From Peptoclostridium sp965368085 (lineage in GTDB: Bacteria > Bacillota > Clostridia > Peptostreptococcales > Peptostreptococcaceae): a DNA stretch of 37,046 nucleotides. The stretch covers positions 1 to 37,046 of the forward strand of contig CBDULP010000022.1 in assembly GCA_965368085.1 (NCBI GenBank). The letters are read 5' to 3'. The translations under genes were made by a program, and so were the position numbers. The notes below the pieces were generated by a model. That model worked only from the letters and a program-made list of their open reading frames with translations. It ran no database searches and was not told the DNA's origin. Numbering within the stretch: the first letter of the stretch is position 1; the number at the start of each line of letters is the position of its first letter. Of this stretch, positions 1-7,842 are shown piece by piece.

Positions 1-22
1 ATCACTGACTTGTTTATGGTTT

Positions 23-40
23 GACTGATTAAAATCAGTC
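23..40. repeat. small hairpin in putative rrn leader
   Basis: The 8-bp arms GACTGATT and AATCAGTC pair around a 2-base loop. It sits between the putative rrn promoters and the rRNA genes expected to the left. A processing-stem or leader role is possible but not shown. Confidence 0.4.
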
Positions 41-102
41 TATGGTTTTGCTGTTTAGTTTTCAAGGTTCAATGTGCGCCGCCTTGTTTTGGCGACTTAG
101 TT

Positions 103-131
103 ATCTTATCATCTCTCAAGGTCCAAGTCAA
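103..131 (-). promoter_or_regulatory. rRNA-operon-type promoter, proximal (P1)
   Basis: On the minus strand there is a -35 box TTGACT (126-131), a 17-nt spacer and a -10 box TAAGAT (103-108). Downstream, at about 54-70, the transcript would read CCTTGAAAACTAAACAG, which is typical of the leader just before 16S rRNA in Firmicutes. Transcription leaves the window at position 1. No rRNA gene is inside the window, so the rrn assignment is inference from promoter strength and leader sequence. Confidence 0.7.
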
Positions 132-219
132 GAACTTTTTCGAATTCTTTTTTTGTGAAAGCCTTGAATCCAGGCCGTTAGGCCGTGGTGTTTGCCGCAC
201 TGTTTCGGCGACAAGTAAT

Positions 220-248
220 ACTATACCAGCTTTATTCTCACAGGTCAA
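220..248 (-). promoter_or_regulatory. rRNA-operon-type promoter, distal (P2)
   Basis: On the minus strand there is a -35 box TTGACC (243-248), a 17-nt spacer and a -10 box TATAGT (220-225). It lies 117 nt upstream of the proximal promoter. Both promoters are followed by a similar initially transcribed segment, ACTTGTCGCC here and ACTAAGTCGCC at the proximal one, then an A-rich stretch and GCGGC or GGCGGC. Tandem promoters of this kind are usual for rRNA operons. Confidence 0.65.
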
Positions 249-301
249 CACTTTTATGATAAAATCGTTTTTCAGGCATGGTAGTGCAGTGTAACCTCCG
301 T

Positions 302-350
302 GCTTCTATATATACCCTTCATATATATAGCTAAACATAGAAGCTTTTTT
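302..350 (+). terminator. terminator-like hairpin with no visible upstream gene
   Basis: The 8-bp arms GCTTCTAT (302-309) and ATAGAAGC (337-344) are followed directly by TTTTTT (345-350). The polarity is plus strand. No plus-strand gene lies upstream in the window, and the leftward rrn promoters start just to its left. Nothing else coding is seen between 250 and 477. It could end an unseen small RNA or be a chance AT-rich hairpin. Confidence 0.4.
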
Positions 351-477
351 ATGCCGTATTTTACTTTTATGTTATCAGTTTACTAACCAGTCCATTTGGC
401 TATATATCCTAATAAACACTATATTTTTTATTGCTTTTTACTGAACATTTTATATTTTACGCTTGGAGGTGAATGCT

Positions 478-1314
478 TTGAGAAAATATATATATAAACT
501 CACGCCCCATTTTTCACCTAAAATATGGGGCTGGGAAAAATGGAACCTGTCATGCCATTTTGACGGCATGTCTGTAATAGGCAACGGAATATACAAAGGG
601 CGTTATCTTTTCGACGTAATAGAGTCCCCAGAACAGTTTCCAATACTAATAAAAATAATAGATTCAAAAAGCACCCTGTCCATACAGGTTCACCCCGATG
701 ACGAATATGCACGGCTTCACGAAAATGACAACGGAAAAACCGAATGCTGGTATATACTCGATGCAAAAAAAGATGCTACTGTAATACTTGGAATCCACAA
801 GGGACTAGACAGAATCTCTTTAGAAAAAATCATTGATGAAGAAAAAATACAAAACTATGTAAACCACGTATCCGTATCTAAAAATGATTTTATATATATT
901 CCCTCTGGAACAGTACACACTCTTGAAGCCGGCATAAAGCTCATTGAAATACAGCAAAGCAGCAATGTAACATACAGGCTGCATGACTGGGGACGCGGCA
1001 GAGATCTTCACATTAAAAAAGCGCTGGATGTAATTGACTATAATGGAAATTCAAGTGCCGGCAAAATAAAAAATTTCAAGCATATATCCACTCCGCATTT
1101 CACAGTTGAAAAAATTCAAATCAACGGCTTATACAAGGGCTTTTCAAACAGCTCTTTCCATTCATACACAGTGGTTTCGGGTTTTGGCCAGATCCAGGAT
1201 GAATACGGAAATCATATATCACTCGAAACTGAAAATACCGTATTCATACCAGGCAATATGAGGTATACTATACTTGGCAGTTTGGAACTGCTTAAGGCCT
1301 ATTCACAGGACTGA
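478..1314 (+). CDS. manA: class I mannose-6-phosphate isomerase
   Basis: This cytoplasmic Zn-dependent isomerase interconverts mannose 6-phosphate and fructose 6-phosphate and so links glycolysis to mannose-containing glycans. The cupin-type metal site is visible: IQVHPDDEYAR near residue 70, GKTECWYIL near 90 and GTVHTLEAG near 145. The protein is 278 residues, slightly below the roughly 315 usual for Bacillus-type ManA. I chose the TTG at 478 because GGAGG at 465-469 sits 8 nt before it; the in-frame TTG at 463 would overlap that ribosome binding site. The gene is monocistronic in appearance. The glycosyltransferase operon downstream is on the opposite strand, so any link to GDP-mannose supply is only suggestive. 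Confidence 0.88.
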   Translation: MRKYIYKLTPHFSPKIWGWEKWNLSCHFDGMSVIGNGIYKGRYLFDVIESPEQFPILIKIIDSKSTLSIQVHPDDEYARLHENDNGKTECWYILDAKKDATVILGIHKGLDRISLEKIIDEEKIQNYVNHVSVSKNDFIYIPSGTVHTLEAGIKLIEIQQSSNVTYRLHDWGRGRDLHIKKALDVIDYNGNSSAGKIKNFKHISTPHFTVEKIQINGLYKGFSNSSFHSYTVVSGFGQIQDEYGNHISLETENTVFIPGNMRYTILGSLELLKAYSQD

Positions 1315-1374
1315 TTTACACACAAGCAGCCTTAATCACCAAAAACTTTCAATTTGAATGTCATCACCATTGAT

Positions 1375-1418
1375 CCGCCTGCCCTTTAGCTCCATGTATT
1401 ACGTGACTGGCCAGGCGG
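1375..1418. repeat. inverted repeat between manA and pepA
   Basis: The 7-bp arms CCGCCTG (1375-1381) and CAGGCGG (1412-1418) enclose a 30-nt loop, followed by GTGTGTTTTG. This could be a weak terminator for manA or a leader element for pepA. There is no long T-run, so the function is unsure. Confidence 0.3.
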
Positions 1419-1460
1419 GTGTGTTTTGATATGATATATAAATATCGAGGGGGGTTCAAA

Positions 1461-2987
1461 ATGGATATTAGAGTTGTAAACCTTAGGGATTCTGACGGTC
1501 TTTCAGATACAAGAGTTGTACCTTTTTACGAGGGCATAGACCTTTCAGATTCTTTGGAGTACCTCGGCTTAAATATAGAAGCTATGGTAAGCCATCTTGT
1601 CCGAGAAGAAAAATTCACTGGAAAGTACGGCGAAATCGAAAGTTTTAGAATTCCAAGAGAAAAAAACCCAAAAAATATAATACTAATAGGGCTTGGAAAA
1701 AAAGATGATCTTGATTGTGAAAAAACGAGAAAATTAGTCTCTAAAATAATAAGTGAGTCGCAAAAACTTAACGCAAAATCAGTAAAGCTGTTCCCCTTTG
1801 ACTTGAAATCTAATTTTTCAGTTGAAGATTTTTCAAAGGCCGTTTCAGAGTCTGCAATAATGTCCGCATATAAATTCAACAAATATAAAACCATTGCGGA
1901 TAAAGATGATAAAAAAGACTCTTCAATAAAAGAATTCAATATAATATATAAATATGATGAAAATGTTGAAAAGCTTAACATTGGCGTAATCGAGGGAATG
2001 ATACTAGGGGAAGCGACAATACTCGCAAGAGATATGACTAACGAACCCCCAAACAGCATGACACCTGAAATAATGGCCGAAACTGCAATAAAAGCCGGAG
2101 AGGATTTTGGATTTGACGTAGAAATACTCAATGAGCAACAAATAGAACAGCTTGGTATGGAAGCCTTTTTAAGTGTTGGAAAAGCTTCTGATAATCCACC
2201 AAGATTCATAATAATGAGATATTCTGGCAATAATGAGAGTGAAGAAGTTCTTGGCCTTGTAGGGAAGGGAATCACTTTTGACAGCGGCGGCCTTTGCATA
2301 AAACCCGCTGCATCAATGCCTGAAATGAAGTCTGACATGGCCGGGGGCGCCTCGGTAATCGGTGCTCTTTGTGCCATAGCAAAACTGGGGCTGAATATAA
2401 ACGTCACAGGCGTTGTCGCCGCATGTGAAAACTCGATATCCGGAAAAGCCTACAGACCTAGCGATATAATAGGCTCCATGTCAGGGAAAAGCATAGAGGT
2501 TATAAATACAGACGCCGAAGGAAGGCTCACACTTGCAGATGCCGCATATTATGTTATATCCAAAGAAAAAGCTTCAAAGGTCATAGATATAGCAACCCTC
2601 ACAGGCGCTGCGCTTGTAGCTCTTGGAACCTCGACAACTGCAGTTGTATCTAACAACGACGATTTCTACGGACTTGTCGAAAATGCATCTTCAGCTTCAG
2701 GCGAAAAAATCTGGAGACTTCCTGCATTCGACGAATATAGAAAACTTTTAAAATCAGACATAGCAGATATTAAAAACACAGGTGGAAAAAATGCTGGAAC
2801 AATAACTGCCGCTTTATTCATAGAGTCATTCATAAAAGATACTCCGTGGGTTCACATGGATATTGCCGGAACCTCTTGGGCTGAGAAAAAATCAGACTAT
2901 ATACCAAAGGGCGGCACTGGCGCCGGGGTCAGAACACTTTATCACGTTGCAAAAATCATGTCTCTTGGCTTTAAACAAGATATATAA
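1461..2987 (+). CDS. pepA: leucyl aminopeptidase (M17 family)
   Basis: This is a cytosolic dinuclear-metal aminopeptidase that releases N-terminal residues, Leu preferentially, from peptides. The M17 signature NTDAEGRL is near residue 350. The metal-ligand and catalytic segment GKGITFDSGGL is near 268, and KSDMAGGASV follows at about 290. The 508-residue length is normal for the family, with a variable N-terminal domain of about 170 residues. The ATG at 1461 follows GAGGGGGG at 1447-1454. The in-frame GTG at 1419 has no ribosome binding site. It converges on the glycosyltransferase operon, with a shared hairpin between them. Confidence 0.95.
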   Translation: MDIRVVNLRDSDGLSDTRVVPFYEGIDLSDSLEYLGLNIEAMVSHLVREEKFTGKYGEIESFRIPREKNPKNIILIGLGKKDDLDCEKTRKLVSKIISESQKLNAKSVKLFPFDLKSNFSVEDFSKAVSESAIMSAYKFNKYKTIADKDDKKDSSIKEFNIIYKYDENVEKLNIGVIEGMILGEATILARDMTNEPPNSMTPEIMAETAIKAGEDFGFDVEILNEQQIEQLGMEAFLSVGKASDNPPRFIIMRYSGNNESEEVLGLVGKGITFDSGGLCIKPAASMPEMKSDMAGGASVIGALCAIAKLGLNINVTGVVAACENSISGKAYRPSDIIGSMSGKSIEVINTDAEGRLTLADAAYYVISKEKASKVIDIATLTGAALVALGTSTTAVVSNNDDFYGLVENASSASGEKIWRLPAFDEYRKLLKSDIADIKNTGGKNAGTITAALFIESFIKDTPWVHMDIAGTSWAEKKSDYIPKGGTGAGVRTLYHVAKIMSLGFKQDI

Positions 2988-3001
2988 TAAACAGATCATA
3001 T

Positions 3002-3032
3002 AAAGAGGGTGCGAATTATTCGCACCCTCTTT
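3002..3032. terminator. bidirectional terminator between pepA and the glycosyltransferase operon
   Basis: A perfect 14-bp stem, AAAGAGGGTGCGAA (3002-3015) with TTCGCACCCTCTTT (3019-3032), has a 3-nt loop. It lies 15 nt after the pepA stop and 54 nt after the stop of the minus-strand gene. The tail on the plus strand is T/A-rich, which favours pepA termination, but the symmetric stem may serve both strands. Confidence 0.8.
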
Positions 3033-3086
3033 ATATTTCTAGAATTTCATGTGTGTTATATAGTTTCATACTTCGCACGCCTGTAT

Positions 3087-4829
3087 TTATTGTATGTCAA
3101 GCTCTATATTCCTGGATATTGCATCCATGTACCTTGAATTCAGGCTGCTGAGCTTTTGTGCAAGCTCTCTGAGGAAAAGCATTACAACCTGCATGCCGGC
3201 CTTTGGATTTGCATCTATGAGGTTGAGCATTTCATCTTCGCTGAATGTTATAACCTGGGTAAAGTCTTCGGCTATTATGTCGACATTTATATCTTCACTT
3301 ATTATATTGCTTTCCCCAAAATAATCTCCTTCTCCAAGCCTTCCTAGAACCACTTCATCGCCTTCACCGTTCAGCCGTGAAATTCTAACAGCCCCTTTTT
3401 TTATTATATAGAAAGAATTATCCTTGTCTCCGATTTTGAGTACGTACTCGTCAGGTTCAAACACCTTGACCTTGGCTATGCCCGCAAGAAGTTCCCTGAA
3501 CCCTTCATCCATATCCGAGAAAAACTCCATTCCCGAAAGCAGTATTTCCACTTCCTTGCTTGTCATTTCCTGGATATGCCTTTCCTTTTCGTACTCAAGT
3601 GCGCATCCCATATCACACTCGTCAAGTATTCTCCTTACCTGCATCATATTCTCTTTGGTAAACTGCAAAAGGCTTCTCCAGTTTCTTTGAAGCTTCCTAA
3701 GATGGGTAAACACGTCATCTTTTGGCATTGCGTCATATTTCGAAAGGTATATGTTTCGTATGCTTTCCCTTGCTGAATCCACGTCTCCTGAAGCCATGTA
3801 GTCCATTGAAAGCATTACATTCGCCTTGAATATCATATCCTCAAGCTCTTCCTTCAAAAAGCTTCCTGGATAGGGATCAAAATCCTCAGGTGAAACCAGG
3901 TTCATGTTCGGAACCTCGTACTGCGTCTCAATTTTTCTCTTTTCATAAAGGAACCTATATATGTCCTCCCTGAATCGCTTCCATATGGGGTGTGACTTGG
4001 GCGGCGGAAGATGCTTTATTGAAAGCTCCCTGTCGAGAAAGAAGTAAAAGCCAAACATCTTGGCGTTTATGAGATAGTCTATGTCTTCTCCCCTCGTTAT
4101 CCTCGGATCAAACGGAACAGTCTTGAATAAGTTTCTGTGTATGACCATAGCGCCTCCAAATGCAAATGGGGTGGGTTTTATCCTCGGCTCGCTCCCTATT
4201 ATCTTGTCAAATGCGGCAGCCTTCGATCCGAACCTGTCCCAATACGTCATCCAGGGCTCCATACTCACGTCATCGTAATAGTTATCATACTTATTCAAGT
4301 AATAGCCCGCTATGCCATCTACAGTCTTTCCATAAAGCCTTCCTCCTATGAACTCGGTGGCCAGTTCTATGAAGTTTTCTTTTTCCACCAGCTCGTCGTC
4401 ATCTATCAAAATAGCTACATCCGCACCTGCTATATATGATATATAAAGACACATGTTCCTTACATTCGCATAACCATACAAACTCAAAAAATCGGTGCAC
4501 TCATGCCTTATTTCTTTTTCATATGCCATATACTTTATCCTGTTGAGCTCGCTTGGAGTGAATACATATGTTTGGACATTCAGCCCCACATCCTCTACTA
4601 TGTCAAATACCCGGCCTCTTGCCTCACTAGCTATATCTTCCGTTGTAGGGCAAAGTAAAATCACAATTGTAAAATCCCTGCAGTTCATGCCTTTAATACT
4701 TTCAAGAGTCCTGCCCAAGGTTCCCTCTTCATCTATGGGCGTAGGATGGTCATAAACTGCGTCTCCTTCCCTCCAGGGCTCGCCCTTGGATCTGGACCAA
4801 TATGTCGGTATTACTATGACTTTTCTCAT
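3087..4829 (-). CDS. glycosyltransferase fused to a cyclic-nucleotide-binding-like domain
   Basis: The N-terminal 300 residues look like a GT-A glycosyltransferase. They have an early IVIPTYW strand, an acidic nucleotide-sugar/metal motif LIDDDEL at about 141-147, FGGAMVIHRNLF at about 224-235, and RGEDIDY at about 246-252, which resembles the catalytic ED motif of GT2 enzymes. A helical linker covers about 320-435. Residues about 440-560 match a CRP-type cNMP-binding beta-roll (FYIIKKGAVRI, LGEGDYFGESNII). In the phosphate-binding cassette FGES is present, but the usual Arg-Ser/Thr-Ala that follows is INVDIIA, so canonical cAMP/cGMP binding is doubtful. It is the last gene of a three-gene operon, 10 nt after the GT4 gene. 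The acceptor, the product and the regulatory role of the C-terminal domain are unknown. Confidence 0.75.
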   Translation of the reverse strand: MRKVIVIPTYWSRSKGEPWREGDAVYDHPTPIDEEGTLGRTLESIKGMNCRDFTIVILLCPTTEDIASEARGRVFDIVEDVGLNVQTYVFTPSELNRIKYMAYEKEIRHECTDFLSLYGYANVRNMCLYISYIAGADVAILIDDDELVEKENFIELATEFIGGRLYGKTVDGIAGYYLNKYDNYYDDVSMEPWMTYWDRFGSKAAAFDKIIGSEPRIKPTPFAFGGAMVIHRNLFKTVPFDPRITRGEDIDYLINAKMFGFYFFLDRELSIKHLPPPKSHPIWKRFREDIYRFLYEKRKIETQYEVPNMNLVSPEDFDPYPGSFLKEELEDMIFKANVMLSMDYMASGDVDSARESIRNIYLSKYDAMPKDDVFTHLRKLQRNWRSLLQFTKENMMQVRRILDECDMGCALEYEKERHIQEMTSKEVEILLSGMEFFSDMDEGFRELLAGIAKVKVFEPDEYVLKIGDKDNSFYIIKKGAVRISRLNGEGDEVVLGRLGEGDYFGESNIISEDINVDIIAEDFTQVITFSEDEMLNLIDANPKAGMQVVMLFLRELAQKLSSLNSRYMDAISRNIELDIQ

Positions 4830-4839
4830 ATTATCCTCC

Positions 4840-6036
4840 CTACATATTATCTATACGCTCTCTGTAAAAATCCAAAACTTCATCCACAACCCTTGACCAT
4901 GAAAACGACTCTGCGGCCACACTTGCGGCTCTTTTTCTTCGGTGTGCCTTATTTTCATGTAGAATCTCATCCACTATGGCCTCCGCAAGCGATATATCGT
5001 CGTCAACAGGCACAAGTTTTCCTATGGAGTCGTCAATAAAGTCTACAAGCCCGCCCTGGTTCGTTGCCACGACAGGAGTCCCGCAAGCCAGGGCTTCTAT
5101 TGCCACAAGTCCAAAAGGCTCATTCCTGGACGGCACCACCGAAACATCCGCTATATTGTATATGTCCGCAACGATATTTTGTTCCTTGTGCCCTATAAAA
5201 AATACATTTTCCAGCCTGAGAGTTTCCTTAAGCTTGTTTAGCTCTTCATATTTTTCTCCATTCCCCACTATAAGGGTCACAACATCTTCTATTTCCTGAG
5301 AATATATCTTGGCAGCCCTTATCAGCACGTCCACACCTTTGAAATCCGTGAGTTTTCCCACAAATGATACCACATGCTTGTGGGTGGGCCTCAAATGGAG
5401 ACTGGATAAAATATCTTCCCGGCTGACATCTTTGGGCCTGAATATTTCCTCGTCAAAGCCGTTGAGTATGAGCTTCCTCCTGCCGCTTTCAACATCGTAA
5501 TACTTCTGCACATCAGCATCAACCTGCTTGGATATGGTTATTACTCCCGCAGCCTTTTTTGCACCTTCAAGCGCATAATGCCTGTACCTCTCATCCCTGC
5601 AAAAACCCTTTATGTCCGTGCCGTGAGCGGTTATTACATAGGGTATGTCAAATTTTGATGCGCAATATGGGGCTACCCAAAGGTGCTGGCAATGTATTAT
5701 GTCCGGCTTGAAATCGTCTATGCACTCCTCTATGGCTCTTTCGAATGCTTCTATATAGTTTTTTATCTGATCCTCGCTCAGCTCGTAATACGTGGTATAG
5801 CTTTTAGGGTGGGTAGTGAAGCAAGGAAAATTAAAATCCAGTTCATAAGAGCAATTATTGCCGCTGCTGAATATTATTGTCCTGACCTCAAACTTTTCAT
5901 GCTCAACCTTTGCATGGTCGGGCACTATAACCTTTACATTGTGGCCCTTTTTTATAAGCTGGTATGCCAGATTTTTGGTGTATATGCCGCTACCTGACCC
6001 TTCCAGCGGAAAGTGGTTCACTAAAAGAACATTCAA
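4840..6036 (-). CDS. glycosyltransferase family 4 protein
   Basis: This is a GT-B-fold retaining glycosyltransferase of about 398 residues. The N-terminal glycine loop EGSGSGIYTKNLAYQL resembles the acceptor-side loop of GT4 enzymes, followed by HCQHLWVAPY and ITAHGTDIKGF. The donor-binding segment EPFGLVAIEALACGTPVVA near residue 305 has the family's E-x7-E spacing. The TTG at 6036 is preferred because GGAGG at 6045-6049 sits 8 nt before it; the in-frame GTG at 6043-6045 would overlap that site. The start overlaps the end of the upstream glycosyltransferase by 47 nt, so translation is probably coupled. Donor and acceptor cannot be read from the sequence. Confidence 0.88.
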   Translation of the reverse strand: MNVLLVNHFPLEGSGSGIYTKNLAYQLIKKGHNVKVIVPDHAKVEHEKFEVRTIIFSSGNNCSYELDFNFPCFTTHPKSYTTYYELSEDQIKNYIEAFERAIEECIDDFKPDIIHCQHLWVAPYCASKFDIPYVITAHGTDIKGFCRDERYRHYALEGAKKAAGVITISKQVDADVQKYYDVESGRRKLILNGFDEEIFRPKDVSREDILSSLHLRPTHKHVVSFVGKLTDFKGVDVLIRAAKIYSQEIEDVVTLIVGNGEKYEELNKLKETLRLENVFFIGHKEQNIVADIYNIADVSVVPSRNEPFGLVAIEALACGTPVVATNQGGLVDFIDDSIGKLVPVDDDISLAEAIVDEILHENKAHRRKRAASVAAESFSWSRVVDEVLDFYRERIDNM

Positions 6037-7195
6037 GATTTTCACCTCCCATTATCCTTTTCACTATGCTGCTGAAACCTTCAAGAGTATATTCATATTC
6101 ATATATTATCCTGTCAAGCTCACCGTAGGCTGTATCTATTGCCTTTGGAAGCATTAAGAATCTGTCATCTTGGAGATATATGGCAATTTCACATGCCGAT
6201 TTTGAAAGGAGTTCTCTTTGCCTTTCATATATTTCCTTGTATTCGCACCCGTTTATATAGTTCAAAAAAACATTTCTACCTATCCATCCCATGCATGCAT
6301 AGTAGAATCTGTCTTTTACCGCCGTGTCCCTCATAATGTCAGGAAATTTTGGAAAGTCACCATATGTGTCATGGAATATTAAAAGGTCTATATCAAGAGC
6401 CTTTATTCCCCTTTCTCTGGCACATATTCCCATCAGTGTATCTTCTCCTCTTGTCAGAAAAAGCTGTCCGTTAACCATATACGTAGTCGAGAAAAACGGC
6501 GGCAACTTGCATAGAGCGCCTGTCTTTATTGCCATATTCCCTCCAAGAATTTTATCCGTATCGTCCACGTCCTCATTTCCAATCCTTCCGAAGCTCAAGC
6601 ACTTGTGATCACCGCACCCTTTTACAAACTGAAGTGCGGCTTTTTTTTGGATTCCTTCAAAAAACTCTTCCATACGCTCGAATTTCATAGGAGGTATTAT
6701 ATAATAGCCTGAATAGTCGCTTGTTGTAATGCAAACATCATCTTTTTTTATAAAATCCATATGTGAGCCAAAGAAATCAACTTCCTCGAATCTATTCTCG
6801 CATACAAGCAATTTGGGGTATATGTCCGTATCGACGAAGAAAAGTATGTCTATCTCGTCAAAGAGAGCCTGTAAAAGCGCCATATTCCTGTATTTGCCAT
6901 ACTCTACAAGTCCGTGGTCTTCAAGTGTTTTCGAATATATTATATCCCTGTATTTTTTTTCTTCTATTCCAAGACTTTTTATGTTTTCTTCGAGCTCATA
7001 CGCCTTGTTTATGCATACAAGCTTCACACTTGAATAATCCTGTATTTTTTTTACAAAGTTTTCATCACATCCATGAGAATATACTATTATTACCTGATCT
7101 ATTCTTTTACCAAACTTTTGGGCGTTGCGTAGAAAAGAGAGTATCGAAATAGATTCATTTACATATTTAGTTATTATTGCCAGCCCGGTTTTCAA
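5990..7195 (-). CDS. GT-A-like glycosyltransferase (probable)
   Basis: This 401-residue protein has the features of a GT-A nucleotide-diphospho-sugar transferase. There is an N-terminal strand (GLAIITKYVNES), a DxD motif in ILFFVDTDIYPKLL at about 118-131, GGNMAIKTGAL later on, and RGEDTLMGI, which matches the RGED motif of the fusion protein at the operon's end. The TTG at 7195 is chosen because AAGGAGG (7203-7209) precedes it by 7 nt; the upstream in-frame ATGs lack such a site. It is the first gene of the three-glycosyltransferase operon, which suggests assembly of one surface glycan or glycoprotein modification. The specific family and substrate are not recognised. Confidence 0.68.
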   Translation of the reverse strand: MKTGLAIITKYVNESISILSFLRNAQKFGKRIDQVIIVYSHGCDENFVKKIQDYSSVKLVCINKAYELEENIKSLGIEEKKYRDIIYSKTLEDHGLVEYGKYRNMALLQALFDEIDILFFVDTDIYPKLLVCENRFEEVDFFGSHMDFIKKDDVCITTSDYSGYYIIPPMKFERMEEFFEGIQKKAALQFVKGCGDHKCLSFGRIGNEDVDDTDKILGGNMAIKTGALCKLPPFFSTTYMVNGQLFLTRGEDTLMGICARERGIKALDIDLLIFHDTYGDFPKFPDIMRDTAVKDRFYYACMGWIGRNVFLNYINGCEYKEIYERQRELLSKSACEIAIYLQDDRFLMLPKAIDTAYGELDRIIYEYEYTLEGFSSIVKRIMGGENLECSFSEPLSAGRVR

Positions 7196-7260
7196 AAAAA
7201 CACCTCCTTGCATAAGGTTTTCTAAATAAAAAAACTGCACCTGGCAGTATATTTCTTATA

Positions 7261-7290
7261 AATAAAAAATACCCTTAAATTTCAGGGTAT
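7261..7290 (-). terminator. intrinsic terminator after the 131-residue gene
   Basis: The 7-bp stem ATACCCT (7269-7275) with AGGGTAT (7284-7290) has an 8-nt loop. On the minus strand it is followed by ATTTTTTATT. It lies 33 nt beyond the stop of the gene at 7323 and before the glycosyltransferase operon, so the two are probably separate transcripts. Confidence 0.65.
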
Positions 7291-7322
7291 AAACAAAGCA
7301 AAGGGTATGTTTGTAATATTTT

Positions 7323-7718
7323 TTAAATTTGTTTTAACATTCTATTTAATATGTCATTCAGCTTTCTTTCTCTCATCTCCAAGTGCGCAATAACCAGTAT
7401 TATTTCAATGTCATTTTCCACTTCATCATATCTAAATGAAAACACCTTATATCTCGCCTCATCCGGAAGCATTTTCATGGCTTCATTCGAATACTCGTCC
7501 GCCTTTTTCATCAAAGCATCTACCCTGTCCTCATGCTCCATTTCATTGATATCGTTACATTCTACTTCTCTTTCACTAAGCCTGAATAAAAGCGCTCCAA
7601 CATCTTCTCTCTTAGTGCTCTTTGTAATGTCTGACACCAGCCTTAGCTTTGTCCCTTCTTCAATCTTTTTTGCAAGTTCTGCGCTGTCTAAAACTTCATT
7701 TCCAAATACAAAATACAT
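7323..7718 (-). CDS. uncharacterised 131-residue protein
   Basis: I do not recognise the family. The product is a small soluble protein with no signal peptide or membrane segment. It is highly charged and mostly helical by composition, with a central acidic stretch (EREVECNDINEMEHEDRVD) and a C-terminal helix rich in Arg, Lys and Glu. The ATG at 7718 follows GAGGTGG at a short spacing. Terminators on both sides (7797-7824 and 7261-7290) suggest a monocistronic gene downstream of pyruvate:ferredoxin oxidoreductase. Confidence 0.6.
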   Translation of the reverse strand: MYFVFGNEVLDSAELAKKIEEGTKLRLVSDITKSTKREDVGALLFRLSEREVECNDINEMEHEDRVDALMKKADEYSNEAMKMLPDEARYKVFSFRYDEVENDIEIILVIAHLEMRERKLNDILNRMLKQI

Positions 7719-7796
7719 TTTCCACCTCTTCTATACAATAATTTATGCTAAATACATTATGCCACATGCTCTTAAAAAAAGTAATACAAATAACAA

Positions 7797-7824
7797 AAAG
7801 GCGGGGGCATTTGCCCCCGCCTTT
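7797..7824 (-). terminator. terminator after pyruvate:ferredoxin oxidoreductase
   Basis: A GC-rich perfect 13-bp stem runs from AAAGGCGGGGGCA (7797-7809) to TGCCCCCGCCTTT (7812-7824) with a 2-base loop. The minus-strand tail is T-rich. It starts 19 nt after the stop codon. Confidence 0.88.
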
Positions 7825-7842
7825 ATTTAATGAAATGTAGTA

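Noticed and set aside
1..250. 16S rRNA gene inside the window
   Set aside because: Only promoters and leader-like sequence are visible; no 16S start sequence is present.
69..251. 60-residue minus-strand frame
   Set aside because: It covers the two rRNA-type promoters, has no ribosome binding site and no recognisable protein features.
1526..2407. Long (293-residue) minus-strand frame inside pepA
   Set aside because: It is antisense to a clear M17 aminopeptidase. The long open frame reflects pepA codon bias; the translation is Ser/Ile/Phe-rich with no motif.
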